Shown here: piece after piece, positions 59,920-64,000 of the stretch | Layout of the letters: the number at the start of each line of letters is the position of its first letter | How positions within the stretch are numbered: position 1 is the first letter of the stretch | DNA from: Nocardioides sp. SLBN-35 | GTDB lineage: Bacteria; Actinomycetota; Actinomycetes; Propionibacteriales; Nocardioidaceae | NCBI RefSeq assembly: GCF_006715725.1 | Contig: NZ_VFNU01000001.1 | Location: 1,922,001 to 1,986,000, forward strand | Direction: 5' to 3' | Length of the DNA stretch: 64,000 nucleotides | Notes under the pieces: generated by a model | Databases searched by the model: none | The model's input: the letters and a program-made list of their open reading frames with translations, nothing else | What the model was told of the DNA's origin: nothing | Program-made: the position numbers and the translations under genes

Positions 59920-60519
59920 ATGACTCGCAGCGGCACCAAGGGCGTCGCCCGCGCCGACCGCGAGCAGCAGATCCTCGAGGTCGCCGGCCGGGTCTTCGGC
60001 GAGCACGGGTTCGCCGCCACCTCGATGGCCGACGTCGCGCGTGTGGCGGGCATCTCCAAGCCGCTGATCTACAACTACTTCGGCTCCAAGGAGGGCCTCT
60101 TCGAACGCTGCCTCGGCGAGGCCTCCGGCCTGCTGATAGCGGAGATCGAGCGGTCCGCCGCGCTCGGTCTGGTCGGCCTGGCCCGCGCCGTCGCGACGCT
60201 CGACGGCGTCTTCCGCGTCCTCGACGGCCGCACCTGGGTGTGGCGGGTCGCCAACGACCCGACTGCGCCGCCGGCCGGCGCGCCCGGCGAGCTGATGGGC
60301 GCCTACCGCCACCGGATCGAGGAGCTGGCGCGCGAGGGCGTCGGCGAGCTGCTCGCGCTGTCCGGCGACGACGACGCCCTGGACCTCGACGCGATGACCG
60401 CGGTGTGGAGCAGCGTCTTCGGCTCCCTCGTGACCTGGTGGTGCGACCACCCGGGGTTGGCGCCCGACGACATGCGGGCCCGCTGCGAGCGGCTGTTCGG
60501 GGCCGTGTTCGGTCAGTGA
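59920..60519 (+). CDS. TetR/AcrR family transcriptional regulator
   Basis: 199 residues. The DNA-binding domain is complete: QQILEVAGRVFGEHGFAATSMADVARVAGISKPLIYNYFGSKEGLFE (split over residues about 16-62, with recognition helix in SKPLIYNYF). The ligand domain has TWVWRVANDPTAPPAG and SSVFGSLVTWWCDHP. It resembles regulators of fatty acid or lipid metabolism, consistent with the divergent desaturase-family enzyme. A GTG at 59911 is a weaker start. Its stop codon overlaps the end of the convergent DUF202 gene by seven bases. Confidence 0.88.
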   Translation: MTRSGTKGVARADREQQILEVAGRVFGEHGFAATSMADVARVAGISKPLIYNYFGSKEGLFERCLGEASGLLIAEIERSAALGLVGLARAVATLDGVFRVLDGRTWVWRVANDPTAPPAGAPGELMGAYRHRIEELAREGVGELLALSGDDDALDLDAMTAVWSSVFGSLVTWWCDHPGLAPDDMRARCERLFGAVFGQ

Positions 60520-60914
60520 TGGACGAGCGCGCTCGCCAACGCACCGGCCATCAGCAGGCCGACCGCGCCGAGCACGACCATGCCGCCGGTGAACCCCGGC
60601 GGCGGGCCGCCGGTCCGCATCGCGATCTCGGTGCGGGTCCAGCGGTGCCAGCCGACGCCGAGGGCCACGCCGGCGACGAGCACCAGGCCGAGCGAGAGCA
60701 GCAGGCGGGCGGTCAGCGAGAACTCCAGGGCCGGTGAGCTGACGGCGACCGCCCCCGCCACGAGCGCCAGCGACGTACGCACCCAGGCCAGGAACGTGCG
60801 CTCGTTGGCCAGGGAGTCGCGGGGCTCGGGGTCCTGCCCGACGCCGTACACGCGGTGGGGGCGGCGACGGGTCCGAGGGATCGCCTCGGGGTGATCGGGT
60901 GCGGCCACGGTCAC
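60513..60914 (-). CDS. DUF202 (YidH-type) membrane protein
   Basis: 133 residues. A hydrophilic N-terminus leads to the family motif DSLANERTFLAWVRTSLAL, where the ANERTFLAWxR string is diagnostic, then three TM helices (about 48-67, 74-96 and 110-131). No function is known. The GTG at 60914 is chosen because AGGAG lies six bases upstream; the longer ORF to 61163 overlaps the eno promoter. Confidence 0.83.
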   Translation of the reverse strand: MTVAAPDHPEAIPRTRRRPHRVYGVGQDPEPRDSLANERTFLAWVRTSLALVAGAVAVSSPALEFSLTARLLLSLGLVLVAGVALGVGWHRWTRTEIAMRTGGPPPGFTGGMVVLGAVGLLMAGALASALVHH

Positions 60915-60999
60915 AGCATCTCCTACCCGCCGTCCCACGCCCGGTGGGTGCTGCCGGGAACCGCACCCGGCGCGGTCTAGGCTGACGTGGGCTGACTGA

Positions 61000-62313
<1,314 letters not shown>

Positions 62314-62329
62314 GTCCCAGGAGACCGCC

Positions 62330-62929
62330 GTGGCCGACGACCGCCGTACGTCCCGCAAGCCCGGCCGCCCCGTCTCGGGGCGGTCCGGGCCGCGGTACGC
62401 CGAGCGGCTCAAGGCCGAGCGCAAGAAGGCCGCCCGCGAGCGCGAGGCGGCCCTGGTCCGGGCCCGCAAGGAGCACCAGCAGAAGGCGCGGCTGACCAGC
62501 CGCGCCGCGATCCTGGTCCTGGTCCTCGCGGTCCTGGCCGTCTCCTACGCGTCCTCGCTGCGGGCCTACCTGCAGCAGCGCGGCAACATCAACGCCCTCG
62601 AGGCGCAGATCTCCCAGCGCGAGGCGAAGATCGACGACCTGCGCGACGAGAAGAAGCGCTGGGAGGACCCGGCGTACGTCGCCCAGCAGGCGCGTGCCCG
62701 GTTCGGCTACGTCGCCAAGGGCGAGACCCCGTTCGTCGTGGTCGACGCCAATGGCGACCCGCTCGACGCCTCGGCCGCGCTCGGCGACCCCAGCAAGGTC
62801 GCCGACCCCGACAAGAGGGTCTGGTACGACGACGTGTGGGACTCGATGAAGATCGCCGGCAACCCGCCCACCAAGGTGCGTGACCCCAAGGACGAGATCA
62901 AGGCTCCCAAGGAGGACCTCGAGCAGTGA
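62330..62929 (+). CDS. Septum formation initiator family protein (FtsB/DivIC-like)
   Basis: Part of the FtsQ/DivIB-FtsL-DivIC divisome sub-complex. 199 residues from a GTG with AGGAG six bases upstream. A long basic, disordered N-terminus (about 1-57) with charged helix repeats, one TM helix (about 59-77), then a coiled coil (about 80-112: LEAQISQREAKIDDLRDEK) and the family motif DPAYVAQQARARFGYV. The C-terminal tail is acidic and Pro-rich. It lies 16 bases after eno, and the DUF501 gene overlaps its stop (GTGA). Confidence 0.9.
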   Translation: MADDRRTSRKPGRPVSGRSGPRYAERLKAERKKAAREREAALVRARKEHQQKARLTSRAAILVLVLAVLAVSYASSLRAYLQQRGNINALEAQISQREAKIDDLRDEKKRWEDPAYVAQQARARFGYVAKGETPFVVVDANGDPLDASAALGDPSKVADPDKRVWYDDVWDSMKIAGNPPTKVRDPKDEIKAPKEDLEQ

Positions 62930-63456
62930 GCGACGCCATGACCAGCGCGGACGAGGCGGTCATCGCGGCCCAGCTCGGGAGGCCCCCGCGCGGCGTCCAC
63001 GCGATCGGGCACCGCTGCCCGTGCGGCAACCCCGACGTGGTCGCCACCGAGCCGCGGCTCCCCAACGGGACGCCGTTCCCCACGACGTACTACCTCACCT
63101 GCCCGCGGGTGAACTCGAGGATCGGCACGCTCGAGGCGTCCGGCCTGATGCGGGAGATGCAGGACCGGCTCGGCACCGACCCCGAGCTCGCCGCCGCCTA
63201 CCGCGCCGCCCACGAGGCCTACCTCGCCGACCGCGCCGCCATCGGTACGGCGGGCGGCTTCGACGTCCCCGAGATCGAGGGCATCTCCGCCGGCGGGATG
63301 CCCGACCGGGTCAAGTGCCTGCACGTCCTCGCCGGCCACGCGCTCGCGGCCGGCCCGGGCGTCAACCCGCTCGGCGACGAGGTGCTGGAGATCCTCGGCG
63401 AGTGGTGGGCCAAGGGGCCGTGCGTGGCTCCGGGAGCCGACGACCCGGATGAGTGA
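62926..63456 (+). CDS. DUF501 family protein
   Basis: 176 residues, cytoplasmic. The family core is visible: VIAAQLGRPPRGVHAIGHRCPCGNP, with a Cys-x-Cys, and TYYLTCPRVNSRIGTLEASGLM, then DRVKCLHVLAGHALAAGPGVNPLGDE. The repeated Cys and His residues suggest a metal site, but no function is known. Found almost always between divIC and ppx in actinobacteria. GTG start overlaps the divIC stop; ppx overlaps its end by eight bases. Confidence 0.9.
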   Translation: MSDAMTSADEAVIAAQLGRPPRGVHAIGHRCPCGNPDVVATEPRLPNGTPFPTTYYLTCPRVNSRIGTLEASGLMREMQDRLGTDPELAAAYRAAHEAYLADRAAIGTAGGFDVPEIEGISAGGMPDRVKCLHVLAGHALAAGPGVNPLGDEVLEILGEWWAKGPCVAPGADDPDE

Positions 63457-64000
63457 GCCGGTCGCCGCGATCGACTGCGGCACCAACACCATCAAGCTGC
63501 TCGTCGGCGACCTGCTCGCGGACCCGGAGGGCGTGCGCCGCGAGAGCCGGATGATCAGGCTCGGCCAGGGCGTCGACGCGACCGGCCGGCTCGCGCCGGA
63601 GGCGCTGGAGCGGGCCTGGGTGGCCATCGACGAGATCGCCGGGATCATCCGTGGGGCCGGTGTCGCGCCCGGGCGGATCCGGTTCTGCGCCACCTCCGCG
63701 ACCCGCGACGCGTCGAACGCCGCTGAGTTCACCGCCGGGGTGCACGCCCGGCTGGGGATCGACCCCGAGGTGCTGTCGGGCGAGGAGGAGGCCCGGCTGG
63801 CCTTCGACGGGGCGGTCCGCGGCCTCGCGGCGTCCTCGGTCGAGGTCGGCAGCCCGGCACTGGTCGTCGACATCGGCGGCGGCTCGACCGAGCTGATCCT
63901 CGGGGACCCGGCGACCGGTCCGAGCGCCGCCCACTCCATGGACATCGGCTCGGTTCGGCTCCACGAGCGACACGTGCGCCACGACCCGATCACGCCCGAG
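63449..64000 (+). CDS. ppx: Ppx/GppA exopolyphosphatase-family phosphatase (3' truncated by window)
   Basis: Hydrolyses polyphosphate or guanosine pentaphosphate. Only the first 184 codons are in the window, running open to base 64000. The sugar-kinase/actin-like ATPase fold begins with AAIDCGTNTIKLLVGDLL (phosphate 1 motif), then RFCATSATRDASNAAEF, SGEEEARLAFDGAV and VVDIGGGSTELILGD (phosphate 2 motif), and the MDIGSVRLHER segment. The ATG at 63449 overlaps the DUF501 stop. Actinobacteria usually have two such genes, and the one beside DUF501 is the Ppx2/Ppx1-like copy. Confidence 0.94.
   Translation, partial: MSEPVAAIDCGTNTIKLLVGDLLADPEGVRRESRMIRLGQGVDATGRLAPEALERAWVAIDEIAGIIRGAGVAPGRIRFCATSATRDASNAAEFTAGVHARLGIDPEVLSGEEEARLAFDGAVRGLAASSVEVGSPALVVDIGGGSTELILGDPATGPSAAHSMDIGSVRLHERHVRHDPITPE

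Overview
The window is a contiguous stretch of chromosome from a very GC-rich actinobacterium, most likely a member of the Nocardioidaceae (Nocardioides-like). This is inferred from the frequent GTG starts, the many leaderless-type promoters (TANNNT placed 6-8 bases before the start codon), actinobacterial gene pairs (folC-DUF4233, eno-divIC-DUF501-ppx, an Rv3235-like gene beside a LysM gene near secA, Mrp-TatB) and the style of the lipoproteins. No rRNA, tRNA, CRISPR array, transposase or phage gene is visible, and no gap without a gene exceeds about 275 bases.

Layout. 1-10186 is mostly housekeeping: the 3' part of metG, an anchored unknown protein, a GNAT, an esterase, a GH43-like lipoprotein, folC, DUF4233 and secA. 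Two copies of a palindromic repeat sit in promoter regions here (3071-3240 and 5340-5505). 10187-15094 holds a hairpin cluster, a secreted SGNH hydrolase, the Rv3235-like and LysM genes, an unknown protein, and a divergent FAD monooxygenase/TetR pair with a clear operator. 15095-21079 is a minus-strand run: FGE, lipoprotein sulfatase, a soluble MgtE_N/CBS protein, DUF1003, Mrp and TatB. 21148-30440 is a plus-strand extracytoplasmic and surface-glycan block: EEP phosphodiesterase, phospholipase D-like protein, sulfotransferase, glycosyltransferase, LicD-methyltransferase fusion, a small coiled-coil protein, a second sulfotransferase, and an EEP protein with a degenerate PLD-like tail. 30960-33205 is an acyl-CoA dehydrogenase/mesaconyl-CoA hydratase pair.

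33856-42490 is a tightly coupled seven-gene operon: two tandem paralogous branched-chain-type binding lipoproteins, a fused LivH-LivM permease, LivG, LivF, a large exported protein with a C-terminal membrane anchor, and a small two-TM protein with a Cys/His-rich tail. It is the strongest candidate here for an undescribed system: a Liv-type importer packaged with its own cell-surface components. Three sites matching the actinobacterial CRP/GlxR half-site pattern GTGA-N6-TCAC lie before this operon, before the acyl-CoA dehydrogenase pair and before the SGNH hydrolase, suggesting shared catabolic control.

42420-53718 contains an MFS transporter, a phosphatase, DUF6758, a CASTOR/POLLUX-type channel, a rhomboid-like/MprF-like fusion, a PHP phosphoesterase, MarC, an SDR, an orphan ParA, an L,D-transpeptidase and a third EEP protein. 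53819-64000 has a DEAD-box helicase, a MiaE-like ferritin-fold protein, a large phytase-esterase-like exported protein, a sterol desaturase-family enzyme with a divergent TetR and operator, DUF202, and the conserved eno-divIC-DUF501-ppx cluster, with ppx cut by the window end.
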